Origin: a virus
Direction: 5' to 3' (one strand)
Length of the DNA stretch: 64,000 bases
Virus record (IMG/VR): IMGVR_UViG_3300017788_000011
Coordinates: 1-64,000 of that record
The notes beneath the pieces were generated by a model, which saw only the letters and a program-made list of their open reading frames with translations, ran no database searches and had not been told where the DNA came from. Shown piece by piece: positions 22,383-29,388 of the stretch. The translations under genes and the position numbers were made by a program. The first letter of the stretch is position 1. Every line of letters begins with the position of its first letter.

Positions 22383-23057
22383 ATGAATGTTCGTCTACTA
22401 TCCTACTCCCAGCCAACAAGCGAATTTGCAGATTTGGGCATCGCAGATGCGCAGGAACTTATCGCGTATTGTGCCCGTGTGTCAAATCCTTCGAACCAAT
22501 TTAATACAGAGACAAGCGAAAAACTCATCAGATACTTGGTCAAACACAAACACTGGAGTCCTTTGGAAATGGTCTCAGCCTGTATCGAAATTACCACAAC
22601 CAGAGATATCGCAAGACAAATCTTGCGACATAGAAGTTTCTCATTCCAAGAGTTCAGTCAGCGATATGCTGACCCTACTAAAGATCTCTCGTTTGTACTG
22701 CGAGAAGCACGACTTCAAGATCCAAAAAATAGACAGAACAGTGTCGAAACAGATGATCAACGTCTACAGAGAGAATGGGAACTTAGACAAAACAATGTCA
22801 TCTCAGAAGTCAGAATGGCCTACCAGTGGGCTATCGATAATGGCATAGCCAAAGAACAAGCTCGTGCTGTGCTGCCAGAAGGTCTAATTGAAAGCAGAGT
22901 CTATATGAATGGTACACTACGGTCTTGGGTTCATTTTATTGAACTACGTTCAGGAAACGGTACTCAAAAAGAGCACCAAGAAGTTGCCAAGGCTTGCGCT
23001 GAAGTGATTGCCAAAGTGTTCCCGATGGTTGCAGATTTTGTTGACAACGGCGAATAA
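22383..23057 (+). CDS. thyX: Flavin-dependent thymidylate synthase ThyX
   Basis: A 224-residue enzyme converting dUMP to dTMP with FAD and methylenetetrahydrofolate. The ThyX motif RHRSFSFQEFSQRY starts at Arg82, and the C-terminal LRSWVHFIELRSG segment holds the conserved dUMP- and FAD-binding residues with the LPEGL.SRVYM block before it. Length is typical. An AAAGGAA ribosome binding site precedes ATG 22383. It supplies dTMP for phage DNA synthesis. The next promoter's -35 box is built into its last codons. Confidence 0.95.
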   Translation: MNVRLLSYSQPTSEFADLGIADAQELIAYCARVSNPSNQFNTETSEKLIRYLVKHKHWSPLEMVSACIEITTTRDIARQILRHRSFSFQEFSQRYADPTKDLSFVLREARLQDPKNRQNSVETDDQRLQREWELRQNNVISEVRMAYQWAIDNGIAKEQARAVLPEGLIESRVYMNGTLRSWVHFIELRSGNGTQKEHQEVAKACAEVIAKVFPMVADFVDNGE

Positions 23058-23069
23058 AGACACTATAAT
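23041..23069 (+). promoter_or_regulatory. Sigma70-type promoter overlapping the thyX 3' end
   Basis: TTGACA (23041-23046), a 17-bp spacer and TATAAT (23064-23069). The -35 box lies in codons of thyX. The downstream gene starts at 23089 behind AGGAA. Confidence 0.85.
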
Positions 23070-23088
23070 ATCATTTTAGGAAATAATA

Positions 23089-23931
23089 ATGGCACAACGT
23101 TATAATTATTGGTCATGCTCAAATTTTGCAGATCGGATCCGTGGCATCAAAAAAGGTGATGCTAAAACTGGTCGCGGTTGGAGGGAATGGGAACAAGAAG
23201 GCAAAGCCAAATATCCTATTCGTTTTTGGATTGCAGAAGAAGCATTAGATGCCATCCAGAATTTTATCTGGTGGCCATTGGATAAAATTTATGACATCAA
23301 GTATTATATTAATAATCGCTGGGTTAGCCGTACTCATTCCCTTACTGCTGACCCTAAAGACATTAGACCCGGTCAGTGGTGTGATGTTGGCAATCGTTTC
23401 CTGCCTTGTCTTTTTAATGAACTTGTTGATTTTGTCGAAATCGAATTAGCATGGTGGCACATTGCCTGGGCAGACAAAGATGAAAAGAAAAAATATGAAG
23501 CACCTTTCTGGGCCAGTGGTTGGTTCCGTTGGCGTACATGGCGATGTCCGCAAGCCGGTCTCGATAACCTCGATTGGCAAAGCAAACTTCGCCACACAGT
23601 AAACGATGGTTGGGCTGAAGATGATCCAAACCTTGGCGAACTTACACCGCAAGCAAAGAACGCATTGGAAATTTTAGCACTTTACAAGTGGTGGACTGAA
23701 GTGTATCGTAGTCGCCCAGACCCACACGATGCTGGCGGTTGGACTGCTTATTGCGATATGCGTAGAGCCAAAGGATATAATCTTTTAGACATGGACGATA
23801 AGACCCCAGAAGAAGCAAAGATGGCTAAAACTGCTCTCGATAAAACTCAAGAAATTGAGGAAGCATACAACAAAGAAGATGAAGAAATGATGATTCGTCT
23901 TATTAAAATTCGTCAATCACTGTGGACCTAA
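23089..23931 (+). CDS. Tryptophan-rich hypothetical protein
   Basis: A 280-residue protein with an exceptional number of tryptophans, many in pairs (WREWEQEG, FIWWPLDKI, AWWHIAW, GWFRWRTWRC). It has no clear transmembrane stretch and ends in a charged helix. I do not recognise a family. A dedicated strong early-type promoter precedes it, so it is probably made early and abundantly; a host-takeover role is possible but unsupported. The phosphoribosyltransferase gene follows after one base. Confidence 0.6.
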   Translation: MAQRYNYWSCSNFADRIRGIKKGDAKTGRGWREWEQEGKAKYPIRFWIAEEALDAIQNFIWWPLDKIYDIKYYINNRWVSRTHSLTADPKDIRPGQWCDVGNRFLPCLFNELVDFVEIELAWWHIAWADKDEKKKYEAPFWASGWFRWRTWRCPQAGLDNLDWQSKLRHTVNDGWAEDDPNLGELTPQAKNALEILALYKWWTEVYRSRPDPHDAGGWTAYCDMRRAKGYNLLDMDDKTPEEAKMAKTALDKTQEIEEAYNKEDEEMMIRLIKIRQSLWT

Positions 23932-23932
23932 T

Positions 23933-24526
23933 ATGAAAAAAGTTTATTATAATTGGAATCATATAGAAGGAGCCTGTTTAGAGTTAGCCAAACAGATTAA
24001 TAATTCAGGATGGCGTCCTGACTATATTGTTGGCATCACCAGAGGTGGTGCCATTCCTGCTGTGTTGCTTAGTCAATACTTAGAAATTCCTATGAGACCG
24101 TTAGAAGTCAGTCTTAGAGACGGTGGTCAGGCCGTCAGCGATCTTGCCATGGCAGAAGATGCATTTGGCTATAATACCGAACGCTATGTCGAGGACGAAA
24201 ATGACGTAGGCGGTGTTTTAGAGGCTGCCAGTGACCTATTAGAACAAGGTGAAAGTTATAAAAATATTCTAATAGTAGACGATATCAACGACACAGGTGC
24301 TACGTTTAATTGGATCAAAAAAGACTGGCGCAGTGGTTGTCTGTCTAACGATCCAAGTTGGGACAACGATATTTGGCATTGTAACGTAAAGTTTGCTGTG
24401 ATAACCAATAACTTGGCCAGTAATGCTGACGTGGATTTTTATGCTTACGAAGTAAACAAGGCAGAAGAAGATTGCTGGCTTGTATATCCCTGGGAGGAAT
24501 TTTGGAAAAATGATAACAGATCTTGA
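23933..24526 (+). CDS. Phosphoribosyltransferase
   Basis: A 197-residue type I PRTase. The PRPP-binding motif is ILIVDDINDTGATF near residues 108-121, and DYIVGITRGGAIPAVLLSQ (about 30-48) is the N-terminal PPi loop typical of hypoxanthine/xanthine or related PRTases. The base specificity cannot be read. A role in purine salvage for DNA synthesis or in 7-deazaguanine recycling is inference. The 3' end overlaps the HIT gene by 17 bases. Confidence 0.85.
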   Translation: MKKVYYNWNHIEGACLELAKQINNSGWRPDYIVGITRGGAIPAVLLSQYLEIPMRPLEVSLRDGGQAVSDLAMAEDAFGYNTERYVEDENDVGGVLEAASDLLEQGESYKNILIVDDINDTGATFNWIKKDWRSGCLSNDPSWDNDIWHCNVKFAVITNNLASNADVDFYAYEVNKAEEDCWLVYPWEEFWKNDNRS

Positions 24527-24893
24527 AAGGGCATTAAATGAAAAACAGGCGCCGTGGACCGAAATCGAATATCGAACCAAAGACTTTTGGGTCTTCAGAG
24601 ATGCCTATGCCGTTACGGAAGGACATCTGTTGTTTGTGCCAACCTTTGAAAAATTTGACAATGTCATGGAATGCTACCGAGCGGCCTATAAATTCGGTTA
24701 CGAGGGAGTCGTCTCGAAAAAATGGGATGCTTTTAACATCGGGCAAAACTGTGGCGAGGCTGCTGGCCAAACCGTGATGTATCCCCACATACATATGATC
24801 CCTCGTAGAAAAGGTGATATGGAAGATCCACGCGGTGGGGTTCGTCATGTTATACCAAGTAAAGGAAATTATAAAAATGCAAGTAAGAGCTAA
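24510..24893 (+). CDS. HIT-family nucleotide hydrolase/transferase
   Basis: A 127-residue HIT-domain protein. FDAFNIG-like residues (WDAFNIGQNCGEAAGQT) and YPHIHMIPRRKGD give the HIT active site; the first histidine of the usual HxHxH triad is replaced by Tyr while the last two are kept. ATG 24510 is chosen within the end of the upstream gene. HIT enzymes act on nucleoside phosphoramidates or dinucleotides. Here it probably works in nucleotide metabolism beside the PRTase. Confidence 0.85.
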   Translation: MITDLERALNEKQAPWTEIEYRTKDFWVFRDAYAVTEGHLLFVPTFEKFDNVMECYRAAYKFGYEGVVSKKWDAFNIGQNCGEAAGQTVMYPHIHMIPRRKGDMEDPRGGVRHVIPSKGNYKNASKS

Positions 24894-25074
24894 TCCAGAA
24901 GGAAAAATCGGAACCTGCGGCTGTGGTCGCTCTCCCACAGGAGATTGTATTGGCTGGCATGGATTGTCAGAAGACCTGTATCAAAAGAAAAAAACAGAAT
25001 GGGAATTAGCCGAATATAAGCGTCAAGCACAGGACTTATGGAATGATTCTTGCACATCAGGGAGATCAGAATGA
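24877..25074 (+). CDS. CDGSH-like iron-sulfur miniprotein
   Basis: A 65-residue protein with CGCGRSPTGDCIGWHGL near residues 14-30. The C-x-C...C-x-G-x-H arrangement matches the CDGSH 2Fe-2S motif, with Ile and Trp at the D and S positions. The remainder is a charged helix. It starts inside the HIT gene end and is coupled to the next gene by ATGA. A zinc site is an alternative to an iron-sulfur cluster. Confidence 0.6.
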   Translation: MQVRANPEGKIGTCGCGRSPTGDCIGWHGLSEDLYQKKKTEWELAEYKRQAQDLWNDSCTSGRSE

Positions 25075-25274
25075 GAAAAGAAATGATCAGTGTACTTAAA
25101 CAACATTTTGAAGCACATATTCAAAAACATAAAATGAACGTAGACATTATGTTAGCCAATCCAATGGCTATACATGATCATACTGATCTCATGGATGCCA
25201 TTGAAAAAGAAGTTGCACAGATTGCCGAGTATATGGATAAACTCGAAGTCATGGAAAAATATTTCAGTGAATGA
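25071..25274 (+). CDS. Small helical hypothetical protein
   Basis: A 67-residue, probably two-helix protein (KEMISVLKQHFEAHIQKHK, DAIEKEVAQIAEYMDKLEV). No family recognised. ATG 25071 overlaps the upstream stop as ATGA. Confidence 0.5.
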   Translation: MRKEMISVLKQHFEAHIQKHKMNVDIMLANPMAIHDHTDLMDAIEKEVAQIAEYMDKLEVMEKYFSE

Positions 25275-25464
25275 AATTTGCGTTCACTGGAAACGAGGAG
25301 ACACTCTATCAAGTTGGAGTGATCTTTGTGCAAAAATTATAGAGCAGTTCGGTCTGCCAGGTGGCAGATATTCCACAGAAGTATGCGCAGAATTTATGAG
25401 TTTCAAATTTGAAAACGAAAAAGATGCTTTTCTTTGTAAAATATTGTTGAGTGAATCCTTATGA
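25267..25464 (+). CDS. Small hypothetical protein, GTG start
   Basis: A 65-residue protein (NEICVHWKRGDTLSSWSDLC, then an alpha-beta end FEFKNEKDAF-like). GTG 25267 is the in-frame start nearest the upstream stop, giving an eight-base overlap. The protein has three cysteines and no domain I recognise. Its stop overlaps the DUF3307 start as ATGA. Confidence 0.45.
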   Translation: MNEICVHWKRGDTLSSWSDLCAKIIEQFGLPGGRYSTEVCAEFMSFKFENEKDAFLCKILLSESL

Positions 25465-25835
25465 ACGACCCGATTATAACTGTGATTTTTCTTTTAATCG
25501 GATTTGGTGTTAAACACTTCATCTGTGATTTTCTTTTACAGTTTAATTACATGGTAAAGGAAAAAGGCATCTATGGCGCATATGGAGGATTGCATCACGC
25601 AGGATTACATGGTTTCTTTACATTTGTAGTTTTACTGCCTTATGCACCTGGTATTGCACTTCATGCGGCATTTGTTGATTTTGTTCTACACTATCATATT
25701 GATTGGACTAAACAAAAACTCAACAAAGGACTGACTCCTGCAGATCGAAAATTTTGGATCTGGCTGGGTTTAGATCAGGCGCTACATTATCTAACTTACA
25801 TTGGTTTTATTTTATGGTGGTATTTGGCCAAATGA
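25461..25835 (+). CDS. DUF3307 membrane protein
   Basis: A 124-residue protein with about three to four hydrophobic helices. KHFICDFLLQFNYM, the HHAGLHGFFTF block, DFVLHYHIDWTKQKL and LGLDQALHYLTYI are the conserved His/Asp-containing features of DUF3307, a bacterial and phage inner-membrane family of unknown function. The conserved His and Asp residues suggest a metal site. It is coupled to both neighbours by ATGA. Confidence 0.8.
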   Translation: MNDPIITVIFLLIGFGVKHFICDFLLQFNYMVKEKGIYGAYGGLHHAGLHGFFTFVVLLPYAPGIALHAAFVDFVLHYHIDWTKQKLNKGLTPADRKFWIWLGLDQALHYLTYIGFILWWYLAK

Positions 25836-26032
25836 AACATCTCAGTATCGCTGTCATTATTTCATTGATTGCAATCTTGGTATTGATTTTCAGCGACTTT
25901 GGTAAAGGAAATGTCATAGTCTATGACTGCGGTATGGCAGAATGGCATCCAGATATTCCTATACAAGCCAAGGAAGAATGTCGTAAACTACGTCGAGAAC
26001 AATTAAAAAATGAAAAAGGAATTACGACGTGA
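25832..26032 (+). CDS. Small membrane-anchored protein
   Basis: A 66-residue protein with one N-terminal transmembrane or signal segment (KHLSIAVIISLIAILVLIF) and a hydrophilic remainder with two cysteines (YDCGMAEW, KEECRKLRREQL). Overlaps its neighbours as ATGA and GTGA. Function unknown; the orientation suggests a periplasmic tail if the segment acts as an anchor. Confidence 0.5.
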   Translation: MKHLSIAVIISLIAILVLIFSDFGKGNVIVYDCGMAEWHPDIPIQAKEECRKLRREQLKNEKGITT

Positions 26033-26301
26033 TCGATTTAAATTTTCGTATATCTAATCCCTGGTCTACCAGATTTAGAAATATCTGCATTAAATCTGGA
26101 CCTGGTTTTATCAAAAACAAATATTGGGAATTCAATATTCATAAAAGTTCCGATATTATTAGTGTTTCTGTCAGCATAACTACCAAACGCGATCATTCGG
26201 GGGTTTATCTATCTGCTGGGTTATTTGGATATAACGTAGAATTCAATTTTTATGATACCAGACATTGGGATTATAAAAGAAATCGATGGCATTACTATTG
26301 A
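26029..26301 (+). CDS. Small beta-rich hypothetical protein
   Basis: A 90-residue protein starting at GTG 26029, overlapping the upstream stop. Alternating hydrophobic residues (SSDIISVSVSITTKRDHSGV, AGLFGYNVEFNFYDTRHWD) predict a beta sheet. Not recognised. The promoter of folE begins at its stop codon. Confidence 0.5.
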   Translation: MIDLNFRISNPWSTRFRNICIKSGPGFIKNKYWEFNIHKSSDIISVSVSITTKRDHSGVYLSAGLFGYNVEFNFYDTRHWDYKRNRWHYY

Positions 26302-26326
26302 CATTTGCCTAAATAACCTTTATAAT
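26298..26326 (+). promoter_or_regulatory. Sigma70-type promoter for folE
   Basis: TTGACA (26298-26303), a 17-bp spacer and TATAAT (26321-26326), a perfect consensus match. FolE starts 37 bases later behind CGGAGA. Confidence 0.88.
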
Positions 26327-26363
26327 ATACAGACATTCACGTCTATAACTCGGAGAAATAATA

Positions 26364-27128
26364 ATGGTAGTGAAGTTCAATGAATATGCAGGAAAGAAAG
26401 AAACCGCCGTGGACGCGATGGCAGACAAAGGCTACGAAGAAGCGTACCTTGCAGATGTAATTCGCTTTAAAATGAAACGTGATAATAAGCGTTTTTGGGC
26501 CGGTGACAACATCAGTGATTATGTCACTGAGGAAATGAAACATAAACTAATCGACGAAGCAACAGAAGCATTTGAATTAGTTCTTGATCGATTGCTGATT
26601 GACAGAGAAACCGATCCTAATAGTCAAGGCACAGCACGTAGATTGGCTAAGATGTACTTTAACGAGATAATGAGTGGTAGATATGAACAAGCCCCAGATT
26701 GCACAGCGTTCCCAAATGATTCGGAGGACCGTTACGAAGGTATGTTGGTTGTTCGCAGTGAGCTTCGCAGTATGTGTAGCCATCATCACCAACCCGTTAG
26801 TGGCGTTGCTTATATTGGTATTATTGCGGCTTCCAAGCTCATTGGCCTCTCAAAGTACACCCGTATCGCACAGTGGTGCGCCAGACGTGGTACTCTCCAG
26901 GAGGAACTTGCTAATGATATTGCTCGCGAGATCGCCAAGGCCACAGGAGCCCAAGATGTAGGTGTATACATTCAAGCGGTTCATGGCTGTTGCGAAAATA
27001 GGGGCATTATGGCTCACTCCAGTCTCACACAGACCACAGTATTAAAAGGTTCGTTCAAAGATGACGCAGGTACAAAGAAAGAGTTCTTTGATAACATCAA
27101 ACTGCAACAAGATTTCGCCCCACGATAA
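26364..27128 (+). CDS. folE: GTP cyclohydrolase I (FolE)
   Basis: A 254-residue enzyme that makes dihydroneopterin triphosphate from GTP, the first step of folate and 7-deazaguanine synthesis. The zinc-site segment MCSHHHQPVSG (Cys138, His140, His141) and the GCCENRGIMAHSSLTQT block supply the third ligand region and active-site residues. KLIGLSKYTRIAQWCARR is also a family hallmark. An extra N-terminal stretch of about 40 residues is present. It has its own perfect early promoter. With ThyX consuming folate cofactor and QueE downstream, it can serve both pathways. Confidence 0.93.
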   Translation: MVVKFNEYAGKKETAVDAMADKGYEEAYLADVIRFKMKRDNKRFWAGDNISDYVTEEMKHKLIDEATEAFELVLDRLLIDRETDPNSQGTARRLAKMYFNEIMSGRYEQAPDCTAFPNDSEDRYEGMLVVRSELRSMCSHHHQPVSGVAYIGIIAASKLIGLSKYTRIAQWCARRGTLQEELANDIAREIAKATGAQDVGVYIQAVHGCCENRGIMAHSSLTQTTVLKGSFKDDAGTKKEFFDNIKLQQDFAPR

Positions 27129-27138
27129 GGAGATTAAC

Positions 27139-27330
27139 ATGGCAAAATTAAACAAATTGGTAAAAGTAAACGAATCTATCACTATCAATCGTTATGACAA
27201 CGGATGGATGGTAGAAATCGGTGGCCGCAATAAGAAAGAAGATTGGGCCAATACGAAAACTCTTTGCAACACCGAAGAAGAACTGTTGGCATTGATCAAA
27301 GAATATAACACAATGGAGTTAGATCAATAA
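27139..27330 (+). CDS. Small hypothetical protein
   Basis: A 63-residue protein (INRYDNGWMVEIGGRNKKED, then a C-terminal helix EELLALIKEYNTME), an alpha-beta fold with no known family. AAGGAG lies upstream of ATG 27139. Its stop overlaps the next start as TAATG. Confidence 0.6.
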   Translation: MAKLNKLVKVNESITINRYDNGWMVEIGGRNKKEDWANTKTLCNTEEELLALIKEYNTMELDQ

Positions 27331-27740
27331 TGGCTACTTGGAAAATTTCAACTACAGAAAGAAAGTCCTGCGAAGAACGTGAAATCTGGACTAAGGATGA
27401 TTTGACCATTGTACGCATCAACGGATATCGCTGGGGTACATTCATTGTAGAAACATCCGACGATAACCCGCCCGAGGATATTGATCCAGAAAATCCAGAA
27501 GGCATTAATATGTATGATTATTTCAGCGACAATGCAGAAAACGGGGCTGAACTGGATTCTATGGATGATGGCTGGCTTGGAGATTGGGAATTTCCCGACG
27601 ACATGGATAAAGATGAACAACAGCGCATCATGGATGGATGGGATGAAGAATCATACGAATTTATGGAAAACGAAGGTTGGTACAACAGTGAAACCGAAGC
27701 ATGGTTGTTTGGACCCTTAAGTATTGAAAAGGTAGATTAA
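27330..27740 (+). CDS. Highly acidic protein, possible DNA mimic
   Basis: A 136-residue protein. After a short mixed N-terminal domain, residues about 43-136 are dominated by Asp and Glu (roughly one third of positions) with very few Lys or Arg, and regularly spaced Trp/Tyr/Phe (DGWLGDWEF, DGWDEESYEF, ENEGWYNSE). Such composition is seen in DNA-mimic inhibitors such as T7 Ocr, but sequence alone cannot show this. It lies between folE and queE in the early-type operon. Confidence 0.6.
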   Translation: MATWKISTTERKSCEEREIWTKDDLTIVRINGYRWGTFIVETSDDNPPEDIDPENPEGINMYDYFSDNAENGAELDSMDDGWLGDWEFPDDMDKDEQQRIMDGWDEESYEFMENEGWYNSETEAWLFGPLSIEKVD

Positions 27741-27741
27741 A

Positions 27742-28089
27742 ATGAAGCCACAAACGCCCGCAGAAGGTATTCTTAAAAAAAATGATTGGGGAGACTCAAA
27801 GGTCTATGATGTCGTCTGCGGCTGTGGAGATCCTGATCACAATCACAGTGTTTGGATAGAATCGGACGAGACTGGTGTTAATGTTACCCTTTATACCAAT
27901 GTAAAATCAGCCTTTTGGTCTATGAATAGGTTTAAACAGATATGGACTTTAATTACCAAAGGTTATTTACAACACGAGGCAACAATTTTCATGAGTCCAC
28001 AACAGGCATTTAATTATGCCGAAACTCTTAAGTCTGCTGTCAATGATGTAGTACAATTTAGAAAAAATAGAAATCATGAGCAAAATTAA
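27742..28089 (+). CDS. Hypothetical protein with Cys/His cluster
   Basis: A 115-residue protein. Near residue 25 it has VVCGCGDPDHNHSVWIE, a Cys-x-Cys plus His-x-His cluster that could bind a metal ion. The rest is alpha-beta with a C-terminal helix. I considered QueD because of HNH and the neighbouring queE, but the T-fold landmarks are missing. The 3' end overlaps queE by 14 bases. Confidence 0.55.
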   Translation: MKPQTPAEGILKKNDWGDSKVYDVVCGCGDPDHNHSVWIESDETGVNVTLYTNVKSAFWSMNRFKQIWTLITKGYLQHEATIFMSPQQAFNYAETLKSAVNDVVQFRKNRNHEQN

Positions 28090-28948
28090 AATCGCAGAAT
28101 TATTTTATTCAATACAAGGCGAAGGACGGTACATGGGGGTCCCGTCTGTTTTCTTACGTACATTTGGCTGTAACTTTAAGTGTGCCGGATTTGGCATGCC
28201 CAACGGCGAAGTCAGTAAAGAAGTGGATGTTATTGCTGAGAAAATTTCACAGTTTAAATCATATGAAGAATTGCCGTTGGTCAGTACCGGCTGTGACAGT
28301 TACGCAAGTTGGGATCCAAGATTTAAAAATCTCAGTCCTATGCTTACTACCGATGCTATCGCTGATCGTATAATGGAAATACTTCCCTACAATAAATGGG
28401 AAAGTGAACATCTTGTGATCACCGGTGGAGAACCGTTACTGGGATGGCAACGTGCTTACCCTGATTTATTGCAACACGAAAAGATGCAACCATTAAAAGA
28501 AATTACTTTCGAAACCAATGGTACACAAAAACTAACTCCAGATTTTCGACATGTACTGTTAGATTGGACATTAAATCCCAGAGGTACGCCTGGTGGAAAA
28601 AGAGGATATGATTCTCTGACATTTTCAGTCAGTGCTAAATTGAGTTGCAGTGGTGAAAGCAGAGAAGAAGCAATTCGACCAGACATTGTCTGCGAATATC
28701 AAGAAGTAGGATATACATATCTTAAATTTGTAGTGGCCACAGAAGATGATGCCGAAGAAGCGTTAGAAACATTAGACATTTATCGAGCAGAAGGTTTTGA
28801 AGGACCTTGCTATCTAATGCCCGTGGGCGGTGTCGAAAGTGTCTACACACTTAATAATCGTCGTGTAGCAGAATTGGCTATGAAAATGGGTCTACGATAC
28901 AGCGACCGATTACAAGTGCCGCTATTTAAAAATGAATGGGGAACCTAA
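28076..28948 (+). CDS. queE: 7-carboxy-7-deazaguanine synthase QueE, phage type
   Basis: A 290-residue radical SAM enzyme converting 6-carboxytetrahydropterin to 7-carboxy-7-deazaguanine. ELFYSIQGEGRYMGVPSVFL is the QueE N-terminal hallmark and VITGGEPLL the SAM-binding GGEP motif. The cluster motif is unusual: Cys32 and Cys36 (CNFKC) are present, but the third canonical position is Phe39; Cys73 in STGCDSYASW is the likely third ligand. There is a large insertion between these, and the protein is longer than most bacterial QueE. With FolE and DpdA it indicates deazaguanine DNA modification. Confidence 0.88.
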   Translation: MSKIKIAELFYSIQGEGRYMGVPSVFLRTFGCNFKCAGFGMPNGEVSKEVDVIAEKISQFKSYEELPLVSTGCDSYASWDPRFKNLSPMLTTDAIADRIMEILPYNKWESEHLVITGGEPLLGWQRAYPDLLQHEKMQPLKEITFETNGTQKLTPDFRHVLLDWTLNPRGTPGGKRGYDSLTFSVSAKLSCSGESREEAIRPDIVCEYQEVGYTYLKFVVATEDDAEEALETLDIYRAEGFEGPCYLMPVGGVESVYTLNNRRVAELAMKMGLRYSDRLQVPLFKNEWGT

Positions 28949-29388
28949 TGAATTTTATTAAAAAACTCATGGGCTTGGATAAAATCGAACAGTCCATTGC
29001 CAAAGCAGAAGAACAGTTAGTTGAAGCCAATAAAAAACTTGAAGAGGCAGAAAAAGCATCAAAACTTGCCGCTGAACAAGAAGAATTGGCAAAGTTAACT
29101 CCCAAAGAACGAGCAACTCGTAAAAAAGAACCGTGGGTAGGTGTTTTGAATACTCACGTAAACAAAGAGAATGTAAGAAACGGATTTTTTGAGCTTGACT
29201 GGAACGATGATTTTATTGTACAATTAAAGCAAGCCGGATACGGTTTTGATGGAGATCCCGACGAAGAAATTGTGGATCGTTGGTTTAAAGAACTCTGTAG
29301 AAATGTCTTAACCGAAGAAGGAATAAGTCCCGACAGAGCTGCCGGGTACATTAACAGTGATGTAATCAATAAATCAAGGATGCAATGA
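28948..29388 (+). CDS. Hypothetical protein with N-terminal coiled coil
   Basis: A 146-residue protein. Residues about 10-55 form a coiled coil (IEQSIAKAEEQLVEANKKLE). A soluble domain follows (DWNDDFIVQLKQAGYGFDGD, DRWFKELCRNVL). Not recognised. TAATG couples it to queE and ATGA to the exonuclease. By position it could be an accessory factor for replication. Confidence 0.55.
   Translation: MNFIKKLMGLDKIEQSIAKAEEQLVEANKKLEEAEKASKLAAEQEELAKLTPKERATRKKEPWVGVLNTHVNKENVRNGFFELDWNDDFIVQLKQAGYGFDGDPDEEIVDRWFKELCRNVLTEEGISPDRAAGYINSDVINKSRMQ

Noticed and set aside
23089-23931. Possible QueC to complete the deazaguanine pathway
   Set aside because: There is no PP-loop SGGxDS motif and no zinc cysteine cluster; the protein is a Trp-rich unknown.
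27742-28089. Possible QueD because of HNH histidines and position before queE
   Set aside because: The zinc-site order, the FxxxHxxxN start and the terminal Glu strand of QueD are missing; the ORF at 19228 fits QueD much better.
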